Of a DNA stretch of 64,000 nucleotides, positions 48,785-56,458 are shown one piece after another. The stretch's first letter is position 1; the number at the start of each line of letters is the position of its first letter. A model generated the notes under the pieces. The model had not been told where the DNA came from, did no database searches, and saw nothing but the letters and a program-made list of their open reading frames with translations. The stretch is from assembly GCF_019797745.1 (NCBI RefSeq), contig NZ_VOSI01000002.1, forward strand, positions 620,001-684,000, written 5' to 3'. Source of the stretch: Edaphocola aurantiacus. GTDB lineage: Bacteria > Bacteroidota > Bacteroidia > Chitinophagales > Chitinophagaceae. A program made the translations under genes and the position numbers.

Positions 48785-49468
48785 ATGAAAGTTGTGATTT
48801 ATGGTGTGGGGAGGATGGCTGAATTTATATACTACTCCTTTCGCAATGATAGTGCTTATGACGTTGTTGCTTTTTGTGTGGATGATGATTATATGGAAGA
48901 GTCAAGACAATATTTATTTGACTGTCCGGTCTTAAATTTTGCAGATACAAAAGCACAATTTCCGCCTCATCAATATTTAATGCACATTGCTGTTGGAAGA
49001 AATAATGCCCGTGAAGTGATCTTTAATAAGGTACGTGATGCAGGGTATTCCTTTGCCAATTATATCTGTTCCAGGGCAAACGTGTGGCCGGATCTGAAGA
49101 TAGGTGAAAATGTATTTATAGACCAGGCCAGCGTAGTACAGCCATATGTAACAATCGGTGATAATTGTATGCTGATCGGGGCACGTATCGGACATCATTC
49201 CCGCATTTGCAGTCATTCACTGCTGTCGGGCACAGCACTTGCGGGAAGTGTAACTATTGACTCCAATTCTTTCCTCGGTTTAAACTCAGGTGTAAAAGAA
49301 GGTGTTCGCGTGGGAAAGCATAATATCATCGGTGCGGGCTGCTTTATAAGTAAAGACACTAAAGATGGCTCACTCATTTATCAGGAGCGAAGTGTGCAGA
49401 GGGTAGTGCTGTCCCGTAATGTTGTATTGTTCCATAATGAGGTGATGCAATCTTCAGAGCGCACTTAA
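48785..49468 (+). CDS. Sugar O-acyltransferase (left-handed beta-helix)
   Basis: A 227-residue protein with an N-terminal PglD-like nucleotide-binding fold (VVIYGVGRMAEFIYYSF) and a C-terminal LbH hexapeptide repeat domain (about 110-205, VFIDQASVVQPYVTIGDNCM, VTIDSNSFLGLNSGVKEG). The layout matches NeuD/PglD-type acyltransferases acting on amino sugars for surface glycans. No glycan genes are next to it. Confidence 0.85.
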   Translation: MKVVIYGVGRMAEFIYYSFRNDSAYDVVAFCVDDDYMEESRQYLFDCPVLNFADTKAQFPPHQYLMHIAVGRNNAREVIFNKVRDAGYSFANYICSRANVWPDLKIGENVFIDQASVVQPYVTIGDNCMLIGARIGHHSRICSHSLLSGTALAGSVTIDSNSFLGLNSGVKEGVRVGKHNIIGAGCFISKDTKDGSLIYQERSVQRVVLSRNVVLFHNEVMQSSERT

Positions 49469-49546
49469 GGGCTTTCTATTATTTGAAATTTAGTAGAGAT
49501 AGCAAAAGCAGAACGGATATATACTGCGCTTATATTGTACTTTTCT

Positions 49547-50044
49547 TTAGTCTTGATTTAAGATTAAACGGAGCTTGTCTATACCATTTCCTTCTGGGTG
49601 AGTTAAGTCAATAAAAAATGCGGTCTGCCACTCTTTGGTTCGCTTTGCCTGACTGTTTTCCGGGATGTCCCAATCCGGGTATACCCTGAAACCTCTTTTC
49701 CCTTCAACCCGCGCAGTAAGTATATGTTTATCGCATAGTACATGTCCGGGGAATAAGAAAATGCCAAACCGGGATGCTGTTTCCGTTGCGATAATATAAA
49801 AATCGAAATTATCGCTGGCATGGAAGGGTTCTGTTTGCCCTTGGCTGTTCCTTTTCCATAGCGTCACAAATTGCCCGATCTTTTTAGGGGTAATCTTTGC
49901 CTTTCTGAATTTGATATTCAGTTTTCCGATCCGAGCATTATAACCGGCATATTCTTCGCATTCCAGGTCTTTGCATATGCTTTTTAGGGTCTGACCATTT
50001 GCGGCAAATATTGCATTGGCTACTGTCTTTAATGTTTCTTCCAT
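49547..50044 (-). CDS. MepB family protein
   Basis: A 165-residue MepB-family protein. The family signature YAGYNARIGKLNIKFRKAKITPKKIGQFVTLWKR is present (residues 30-65, partly quoted) with FYIIATETASRFGIFLFPG following. MepB is named from the staphylococcal mepRAB locus, but its function is not established. Stand-alone and divergent from PhzF. Confidence 0.88.
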   Translation of the reverse strand: MEETLKTVANAIFAANGQTLKSICKDLECEEYAGYNARIGKLNIKFRKAKITPKKIGQFVTLWKRNSQGQTEPFHASDNFDFYIIATETASRFGIFLFPGHVLCDKHILTARVEGKRGFRVYPDWDIPENSQAKRTKEWQTAFFIDLTHPEGNGIDKLRLILNQD

Positions 50045-50277
50045 TCTATTTCTGTAAGGTGCATGAATCGTAGAGGTGATATTTCCGTTCCGGCATATCC
50101 AAAAGTAGTACTAATTGTTTATCCCGCCGGGACTTGGATCTCACCCGTATATTAAAGACTACGGCCGCAGCTTTGAATTCTTGAACATTGAATTACTGTG
50201 TCCTATAGAAATCACAGGAACTGTATCTGTGTCCATAGATATTAAGGGAGTACATTTGGAATAAAACAAGCAAGCAT

Positions 50278-51063
50278 ATGAAACTTAGTATGTATCACGT
50301 AGATGCTTTTACCAGCCAAGTATTCAAAGGTAATCCGGCAGGAGTCTGTCCACTAGCGGAATGGCTACCGGATGATGTGTTGCAGCATATTGCAGCAGAA
50401 AACAACCTTCCCGAAACGGCATTTTACCTCATCAGGGATAGCAAGGTAGAAATCCGTTGGTTTACTCCGACAGTTGAGGTCGACCTTTGCGGACATGCAA
50501 CACTTGCTGCAGCATTTGTACTGTATCATTGTGAGCATTATGAACACAACACCATCGAATTCTATTCCCCGAGAAGCGGCGCTTTACCTGTAACCGTTCA
50601 GGAAGGCAGATTAGTACTGAATTTCCCTACAGATCAGTTTTCATCAATAGCGTTGACAGAAGAGCTGATATCAACGACAAATAAAATACCGGTTGCGGCC
50701 TATAAAGGCAAGACTGATTATATGCTCGTATTCAATAACCAGGAAGATATTGAAACCATGCAACCTAACCTGTCCATAATTGCTGGACTGGATGCAAGGG
50801 GGATTATAGTAACTGCAAAAGGGGATACCTACGATTTTGTTTCCCGTTTTTTCGGACCAGCTTCGGGTATAAATGAAGATCCTGTTACAGGATCGGCACA
50901 TACCACATTGACCCCATATTGGGCAAAACAGCTAGATGAAATGGAGTTACATGCTTTTCAGCTTTCCGCCCGTGGCGGAGCAGTGGATTGCCGTTTGCTG
51001 GGAGATAGGGTTGAACTTGTCGGTAATGCAGTGTTGTATATGAAGGGGGAAATTTATATCTGA
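50278..51063 (+). CDS. PhzF family isomerase-like protein
   Basis: A 261-residue PhzF/DapF-fold protein. N-terminal VDAFTSQVFKGNPAGVC, catalytic Glu in NLPETAFYL (about 46), CGHATLAAAFVL and the C-terminal FGPASGINEDPVTGSAHTTL are all hallmarks. Single-gene PhzF homologues are common and rarely make phenazines. The substrate is unknown. Convergent with the small ATPase, gap 5 bases. Confidence 0.93.
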   Translation: MKLSMYHVDAFTSQVFKGNPAGVCPLAEWLPDDVLQHIAAENNLPETAFYLIRDSKVEIRWFTPTVEVDLCGHATLAAAFVLYHCEHYEHNTIEFYSPRSGALPVTVQEGRLVLNFPTDQFSSIALTEELISTTNKIPVAAYKGKTDYMLVFNNQEDIETMQPNLSIIAGLDARGIIVTAKGDTYDFVSRFFGPASGINEDPVTGSAHTTLTPYWAKQLDEMELHAFQLSARGGAVDCRLLGDRVELVGNAVLYMKGEIYI

Positions 51064-51068
51064 TGCAA

Positions 51069-51578
51069 TCAGGAAAGCTTGGCCAATACCTGGTTTATGC
51101 GGTTCGGTAAGGTACCACTTACTTCGATCGCCTCTATGCCAAAATCAGCAATCCAGTCATGAAGCAGATCATCCACCTGAGCCCTGAGCCTGGGCAGATC
51201 TGCCTGATGGCCGGGTATCGGGTCCGGTACTTCAATAGGAACAAATACAAAAAGATCTATTTCGGCAATAACCTTTTGAGCGGCTTCAAATAGCAATTGA
51301 ATATCCCTGCGCGGTTCAATAACATGGAGATAAGCTAAGATATCAAGGACGCATCGGTCAAATATCACATCGTCTTCGCTTTTGGAAATCAGTTTGGCTG
51401 AATAATTAAACTGCTCCATAAAATCATCGGCAGTGGGAATTGCTGAAAATTCATATCCAGATGATTCCAGTTGGTAATATGGCTCCGCTTCTAATGCATA
51501 ACCGGGAAGATACTCCAGGAGCGCTTCTGCTAATGTGGTTTTACCAACCTTATGTGCACCCAATATGGCTATTCTCAT
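51069..51578 (-). CDS. AAA family P-loop kinase-like protein
   Basis: A 169-residue single P-loop protein. Walker A GAHKVGKTTLAEAL is at residues 6-19, DRCVLDILAYL near 75 resembles the Walker B/kinase Asp-Arg region, and a LID-like segment follows. NadR/AAA_28-like nucleotide or nucleoside kinase is the closest resemblance. ATG at 51578 preferred over TTG at 51605. Confidence 0.8.
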   Translation of the reverse strand: MRIAILGAHKVGKTTLAEALLEYLPGYALEAEPYYQLESSGYEFSAIPTADDFMEQFNYSAKLISKSEDDVIFDRCVLDILAYLHVIEPRRDIQLLFEAAQKVIAEIDLFVFVPIEVPDPIPGHQADLPRLRAQVDDLLHDWIADFGIEAIEVSGTLPNRINQVLAKLS

Positions 51579-51607
51579 AGTTAGTTCGATTTTGGAATAC
51601 GACAAAA

Positions 51608-51642
51608 GTAAAACAGGTTCGCGTTTTGCGAACCTGTTTTAC
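51608..51642. terminator. Hairpin downstream of the ATPase-HNH operon
   Basis: Perfect 15-bp inverted repeat (51608-51622 with 51628-51642, loop GTTTT). It may end the minus-strand defence operon before the small ATPase gene. A second palindrome, GATCCCGCTGGGATC, follows at about 51649-51663. Confidence 0.65.
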
Positions 51643-51886
51643 CTTTGTGATCCCGCTGGGATCATATAATTTCACACTAACGTGCTGTTATTCAGTGTTT
51701 TACATCTAATTAATATTGAATAGCCACTGAAATGGCCGCCATATTATTTGTATTAGAATGAACGTTTTTGGCTAATTCCTTAGCGCTTGGGAGTGCAAAT
51801 ATAGATCGATCTTTTGGATTGACAAAATTTAAGGCTAATTATTTTTCAGATTTCCGGTGGCTATTGTAGCAATTCCTGGTGGCCAT
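51643..51886. other. Non-coding junction at the edge of the accessory island
   Basis: No gene. It holds the palindrome GATCCCGCTGGGATC and an inverted pair AATAGCCAC (about 51719) and GGTGGCTATT (about 51857). From here base composition drops in GC. It may be an island boundary, but no integrase or tRNA is seen to prove it. Confidence 0.4.
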
Positions 51887-52918
51887 CTAGTGGCCATTTT
51901 TAGCCGGTAAGGGTGGTATAAGCTCAATGTCTCTTGCAATATCCTGAACAAATTTAGCCATCGGTCTTTTATGGACATCTTCTGGCTTATCATAGTTTCC
52001 AATTATTAACCTATCAATAATACTTTTATCAGGAAACAGATCTTTAAATTCTTCAATTAGCTCATTTTTATATTTATCAGTATATACTACCTTTTTATAT
52101 AAGAGTTCGTGTATAAGATCTTTTTGAGTATCATATATCCCTTGTATATCAAATGTTTGCATATAAAAATCAGAATCTGCTTTTGATAAATTCTGAGTTG
52201 TAATTTCAATTTCTATTTGGTTATAGTCATTATTTACTAAACTTAAAACAGTACTACTGTCCTTGATTGAAAATTTGAGGATGTCTAATTCTTCAGAATT
52301 TGTGTAAAGGTCAAATGGGGATTTCTTATCACTTTTTGCCCTATTACAGTTTCCACAAACCGGATATAGATTATAAAAACTTGTTGCAAGAAATGGGTAT
52401 TTTGATTTTGCATGTCTATGGTCAAGTTCAAGAAACCCCCTTCTGGTTCTTATATCACCTTTTTTTACTCCTAAATCTTTATAGTTTCTTTCATATCTGT
52501 CCTTATCTATAACTACAGTTAATTGTGCATGGCAATATACACATGTTTTAATTCCAAGTTCCTGAATGATCATAATGAATTCCTTTTCCCTCAGAGCATT
52601 ATATCTTAAAGCATCTACTATATCCTCACTGAATTTTTGTGTAATATTATTAGCTGGTATAAGCTGCTCAAATTCATTAATCAATTCCTCTATTCTATTA
52701 GGATCTGCAATAAGGATATCATCATATTCGTTAATTATCTTATTTATATAGGCATTTACTTTATTTTTATTGAGCCCGTATTTTTTAATCGTGTTTTTGA
52801 CTTTTAAAATGTCTTTTAAAGCATCTTTTGGCTTTTGAAAGTTACGGGAATCAAATAGAGTCTTTTGATAATTGGCGAATTTATTCTTGAGTATTTCTGT
52901 TGACGGAATTTTGCGCAT
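51887..52918 (-). CDS. HNH endonuclease of a Septu-like pair (PtuB-like)
   Basis: A 343-residue protein. The N-terminal 110 residues are helical and basic. The nuclease core has a zinc-binding CVYC pair (C126, C129) and CGNC (C188, C191), with LELDHRHAKSKYPF (D166-H167, H169) in between: a treble-clef HNH fold. The start lies within the 3' end of the large ATPase gene (38-base overlap), so translation is coupled. ATPase plus HNH is the Septu (PtuA/PtuB) arrangement, a phage defence system. Assignment to Septu rather than a related system is by architecture only. Confidence 0.85.
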   Translation of the reverse strand: MRKIPSTEILKNKFANYQKTLFDSRNFQKPKDALKDILKVKNTIKKYGLNKNKVNAYINKIINEYDDILIADPNRIEELINEFEQLIPANNITQKFSEDIVDALRYNALREKEFIMIIQELGIKTCVYCHAQLTVVIDKDRYERNYKDLGVKKGDIRTRRGFLELDHRHAKSKYPFLATSFYNLYPVCGNCNRAKSDKKSPFDLYTNSEELDILKFSIKDSSTVLSLVNNDYNQIEIEITTQNLSKADSDFYMQTFDIQGIYDTQKDLIHELLYKKVVYTDKYKNELIEEFKDLFPDKSIIDRLIIGNYDKPEDVHKRPMAKFVQDIARDIELIPPLPAKNGH

Positions 52919-55676
52919 CTTTTAATTTTTTCAGTTCTTTTTCCATATTGATTATCTTCATTGATAAGTCTTCTTCATTGTATCGGCTAATCCACATTTT
53001 GGAAAGCTGTTTTTTTATTATTGGTTCTCCGATAATATTAATTACATTCCAACTTGATTCTCTATCCCATTTTATCTTACCTGAATAATTATTATTAGTT
53101 AGAAAATCGTTTAAGCTTAAAATTGTCTCTTTTACGAATTCGCCCATAACGCCTTTGTGCAGAAAAAAACTATCGGATAACATATCATGAATATTCGCAC
53201 CAAAGGTATCCCATTCGTTCTTTTCTTCACCTAAAAACACAATATTATGGGCAGGGATATCTGAGAGAATAAATGGGGAGTGGGTAACAAAGGTGATATT
53301 TAACCCAGCTAGCTCAATTGGCAAATAGCTGATATATTTCAGCAGATAGCTTACAAAAGTTCTTTGCATTTCAGGGTGATAATATAATTCTATCTCATCA
53401 AAAATAATATTGACAAATTTATAGGTTATCATATCTTGATCGTTGTTAGCAGAATCTATATTCAACAAATGATAGCCGATTGTACTTACAGCATATATCC
53501 GTTGTTTCTCACCAGAACTAAGACTAGATAATTTTACTTGATTTGTCAAAATGATCTCTGGCTTTAAAAATGAAGGTGGAATAAGGTCTACAGTTCTTAA
53601 TTCTTTGTCCCCATTTTTGGTTAATATCTTGGAGATTTCATTTGATAGTTTATCAATTGAAATTTCAAAGGTATTATCTGGTGTGAATATTTTATTTGTA
53701 AACTTTGTAAGATGTGTATATTTTATAAAATTTATTGCTTGGTTAAGCTTGTAAGTTACATGAGATGAATCCGCCTTTAAACTTAATAAATATCGATCTA
53801 GATTTTTGAATGTATTTGTTTCTACTTTAAATTCGTTTTTATATTTTTTATACTTGATGGATATACTTATAATTTTTTTTAGAATGTATTTGTATGCTAC
53901 GTCTATCCATCTTTTTTCATTTGAAATAGATTTGCAAACAGGCCCTTCTGGAATATCGAATATCTTATTTATTGCTGTAATGAAGGTGGGCCATATTTTA
54001 CTTGCTACTTCCCATTTGCCTACAATCTTATTATTTGGATCTTTTTCAGTTGGCGAACTAATCACATATAAGCTCTCCATTTTTTCATTATTATATTTTA
54101 AACTGATTTTTTCAGCACTTTGTTTATCGGTTATTTCTCTAAACATTTTTATTTTTTCAGATGCCGATGGATCAGGATCAAAAAATAAGACATTTGATAA
54201 TAGTCTAGCATTTGCATGGTCTTCTTCTTCATTAATATCAACATTGCCTTCATTTCGATGGGGATTTAGAACAAGCGGTTGTTGATAGGAGTCATTTTTA
54301 TGAAATAAATAATCAATCCAATCTCCCAAATGACGAGAATTTAGGGAGAAATGTGCATAATTTAATGAGACAGTATAGAAGAGGTCCTCCAGTTGGAAAT
54401 TTTTTATATCTACTGTATTAGTAAATTTATAATTATTGCCATTTATCTCATATCTCTTAATTTTAATAGTTTTATTCCTTAATTCTATTCCATATAAATC
54501 CTCTGTAGCATAATAGAAATCCAAATAAACATCAGGAACATATATCATTTTATCTTTAATTGATGGATGCTTTTTCGATAGGTTATTTATTAGAACATAA
54601 ATTAAATCAATCAAGCTACTTTTTCCTAACCCATTTTTCCCTACAATAGCTGAAATAGATACTGAGAGCTCATTTAAATTATATAGCCTTAAATCCTTTG
54701 TTGGATCATAATTTATATTATCCTTATCGATGAACTCATAGGCGTTTGAGAATTTGTACAATCTATCTGTTTCTAAAACCCTCTTCCAACTATCAACCGT
54801 CTTATCATACACTTTTAGGCCAATTATTTTAAAATCACTTCTTCCACCTTTTATGAAAGGTCTTGTATGAGCATTTTCCTTTTTTTGTGTCTTAAATTTT
54901 TCGATATCTAAAGCAACTGGTTTTAATGGTATTCTTGGTTTTCCGACTGGTATTCCCACGTACAATGGTTTCTCGATTTGTCTAATAATCGGCAAAGAAT
55001 TTTTAAAATTATATGCATCAATGGAAAGCGATACATAATCCATTTCTGCTGTATCCTGTAATAGTTTGCTATAAAGTTGAAAAGTAAAGTGTCTGGAATT
55101 GATAATTTTTTTTGCGCGTAAGAACGAAACCATATTATTATCTAAGGCAATGAAGTTATTAGAATCTATCCAAAAAAGAAATATAGTGACTGCTGGTATT
55201 CCCAAACCTTTCCATACATCGATACTGGTAAACATACTTTCATTTAATCCTATTCTTCCTTGATCTATCACATTAGCTAAAAGTTGCCAAATATTTTGAA
55301 TATCTGACTCCGATCTTTCAACTATTATATGACTTGTTTTCGGTGCCGGACATCCATTAAAGTCATTAATCTGAACAAATTCATAGTCCATTCCTGAATG
55401 ACTACACATCATCTCAAGAAAGAAATTAAACCTATCTATTTTTAGTTTATTGGAGTTGTTGACATTATTTATATAGGCAAATATCATGATGGGATCCAAC
55501 ATCTTATTTGAAATATTGGAGATAAAATGCAAGAAACTTGCGAATTTCTTGTCTTTTTGCCATTTACTACAAAGTTTATATAGTTCTATACCTGAGTTTG
55601 AATGATTTTGATAATAAAAGAATTCGAATTGTTCCGCTAATATTCGGTAAGCAGTATACCATTTATGTGTGACCAT
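52881..55676 (-). CDS. Large AAA/SMC-type ATPase of a Septu-like pair (PtuA-like)
   Basis: A 931-residue ABC/SMC-type ATPase. An N-terminal unknown domain (about 1-240) contains FLFWIDSNNFIALDNNMVSF near 170-190. Walker A IVGKNGLGKSSLIDLIY lies at about 341-357, the ABC signature LSSGEKQRIYAV at about 719-730 and Walker B NIIFDEIELYYHPE at about 752-765. An H-loop-like THSPFILSD follows near 800. PtuA proteins are usually about 450-600 residues, so this one is long, the excess being the N-terminal domain and an expanded middle. Very AT-rich codons compared with the core genome. Upstream member of the operon with the HNH gene. Confidence 0.85.
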   Translation of the reverse strand: MVTHKWYTAYRILAEQFEFFYYQNHSNSGIELYKLCSKWQKDKKFASFLHFISNISNKMLDPIMIFAYINNVNNSNKLKIDRFNFFLEMMCSHSGMDYEFVQINDFNGCPAPKTSHIIVERSESDIQNIWQLLANVIDQGRIGLNESMFTSIDVWKGLGIPAVTIFLFWIDSNNFIALDNNMVSFLRAKKIINSRHFTFQLYSKLLQDTAEMDYVSLSIDAYNFKNSLPIIRQIEKPLYVGIPVGKPRIPLKPVALDIEKFKTQKKENAHTRPFIKGGRSDFKIIGLKVYDKTVDSWKRVLETDRLYKFSNAYEFIDKDNINYDPTKDLRLYNLNELSVSISAIVGKNGLGKSSLIDLIYVLINNLSKKHPSIKDKMIYVPDVYLDFYYATEDLYGIELRNKTIKIKRYEINGNNYKFTNTVDIKNFQLEDLFYTVSLNYAHFSLNSRHLGDWIDYLFHKNDSYQQPLVLNPHRNEGNVDINEEEDHANARLLSNVLFFDPDPSASEKIKMFREITDKQSAEKISLKYNNEKMESLYVISSPTEKDPNNKIVGKWEVASKIWPTFITAINKIFDIPEGPVCKSISNEKRWIDVAYKYILKKIISISIKYKKYKNEFKVETNTFKNLDRYLLSLKADSSHVTYKLNQAINFIKYTHLTKFTNKIFTPDNTFEISIDKLSNEISKILTKNGDKELRTVDLIPPSFLKPEIILTNQVKLSSLSSGEKQRIYAVSTIGYHLLNIDSANNDQDMITYKFVNIIFDEIELYYHPEMQRTFVSYLLKYISYLPIELAGLNITFVTHSPFILSDIPAHNIVFLGEEKNEWDTFGANIHDMLSDSFFLHKGVMGEFVKETILSLNDFLTNNNYSGKIKWDRESSWNVINIIGEPIIKKQLSKMWISRYNEEDLSMKIINMEKELKKLKDAQNSVNRNTQE

Positions 55677-55777
55677 GAATAATTTAAATTGAAGATTAGG
55701 ATGCTATAACCGTTGTATTAAAATAAAATAAAAATTGTTCAAAAGATAGGTATTTATTAACAATTTTGTAAATTAAT

Positions 55778-56005
55778 TTAGCAGATTTTAGGTCCATAAT
55801 AAATCCACTGCCAAGCAATTACTTTCCAATTCCTAATTCGTTTATGGCACTGGTTTAGCCAGCCTTTATGTTTATAATAATTATAAAATCGTTGCGCAAA
55901 GTCAATTGTCGAGCCATTAGCTTCGAAATATAAGTTCACTAAAAAAGGGTCTGGAGGTATATTTTCTCCCAGGCCCTTTAGATCTTTTTTATTTTTCGTT
56001 GACAT
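55778..56005 (-). CDS. Small protein, possible replication-protein remnant
   Basis: A 75-residue protein with DFAQRFYNYYKHKGWLNQCH and IRNWKVIAWQWIYY, resembling the C-terminal tail seen on some mobile-element replication or primase-like proteins (FYxYYxxxGWxxxxxxxxNWKxxxxxWI). It overlaps the excisionase-like gene by 17 bases and likely forms an operon with it. No enzymatic domain. Confidence 0.55.
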   Translation of the reverse strand: MSTKNKKDLKGLGENIPPDPFLVNLYFEANGSTIDFAQRFYNYYKHKGWLNQCHKRIRNWKVIAWQWIYYGPKIC

Positions 56006-56267
56006 ACTTTGTTGATTTGGTTCTTAAATATTGATCTATTTCTTCCGGATCATAGTAAATAACCCCACCAACACGGGTAAACGGAATTTCCTTGTTGTTC
56101 CGCATAGTTTGCAGTGTGCCTGCAGATATATTTAAAAGCTTTCTTACATCCTTTGATTTAATCCATTTTCTGGTTTGATGCTTATTTAAAAGTCGGATTT
56201 CTGATAAAATTGCATCTTTTAAGGCAATTAAATCCTCATAAGTAACTTGTCTGTCTTCACTATTCAT
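55989..56267 (-). CDS. MerR/excisionase-like HTH protein
   Basis: A 92-residue DNA-binding protein of the HTH_17/excisionase type: WIKSKDVRKLLNISAGTLQTMRNNKEIPFTRVGGVIYYDPEEIDQYL contains the winged helix (quoted in parts, residues about 35-80). Such genes are usual in Bacteroidota integrative elements, as Xis/recombination directionality factors or repressors. It supports a mobile origin for the surrounding island. No integrase is in view. Confidence 0.8.
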   Translation of the reverse strand: MNSEDRQVTYEDLIALKDAILSEIRLLNKHQTRKWIKSKDVRKLLNISAGTLQTMRNNKEIPFTRVGGVIYYDPEEIDQYLRTKSTKYVNEK

Positions 56268-56458
56268 ACCTCACCACATTTAATTTATTAAACAGCAAAA
56301 TATGCAGTATGCAGAAATTAAATTCAGACTTTTATAGTTGGTATTAAAAAATTATGGAGTGAATTGAGCTAATCTATTTCCCGGCTATGTGACTAAAGTT
56401 TAATTTTTAATATCTTAGTGTTTCCATAGCATTAATTAACTTATTAAAACCTGTTTAC

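Noticed and set aside
51643-51670. tRNA 3' end or attachment-site duplicate around GATCCCGCTGGGATC
   Set aside because: No complete cloverleaf can be drawn on either strand, so it is left as a palindrome only.
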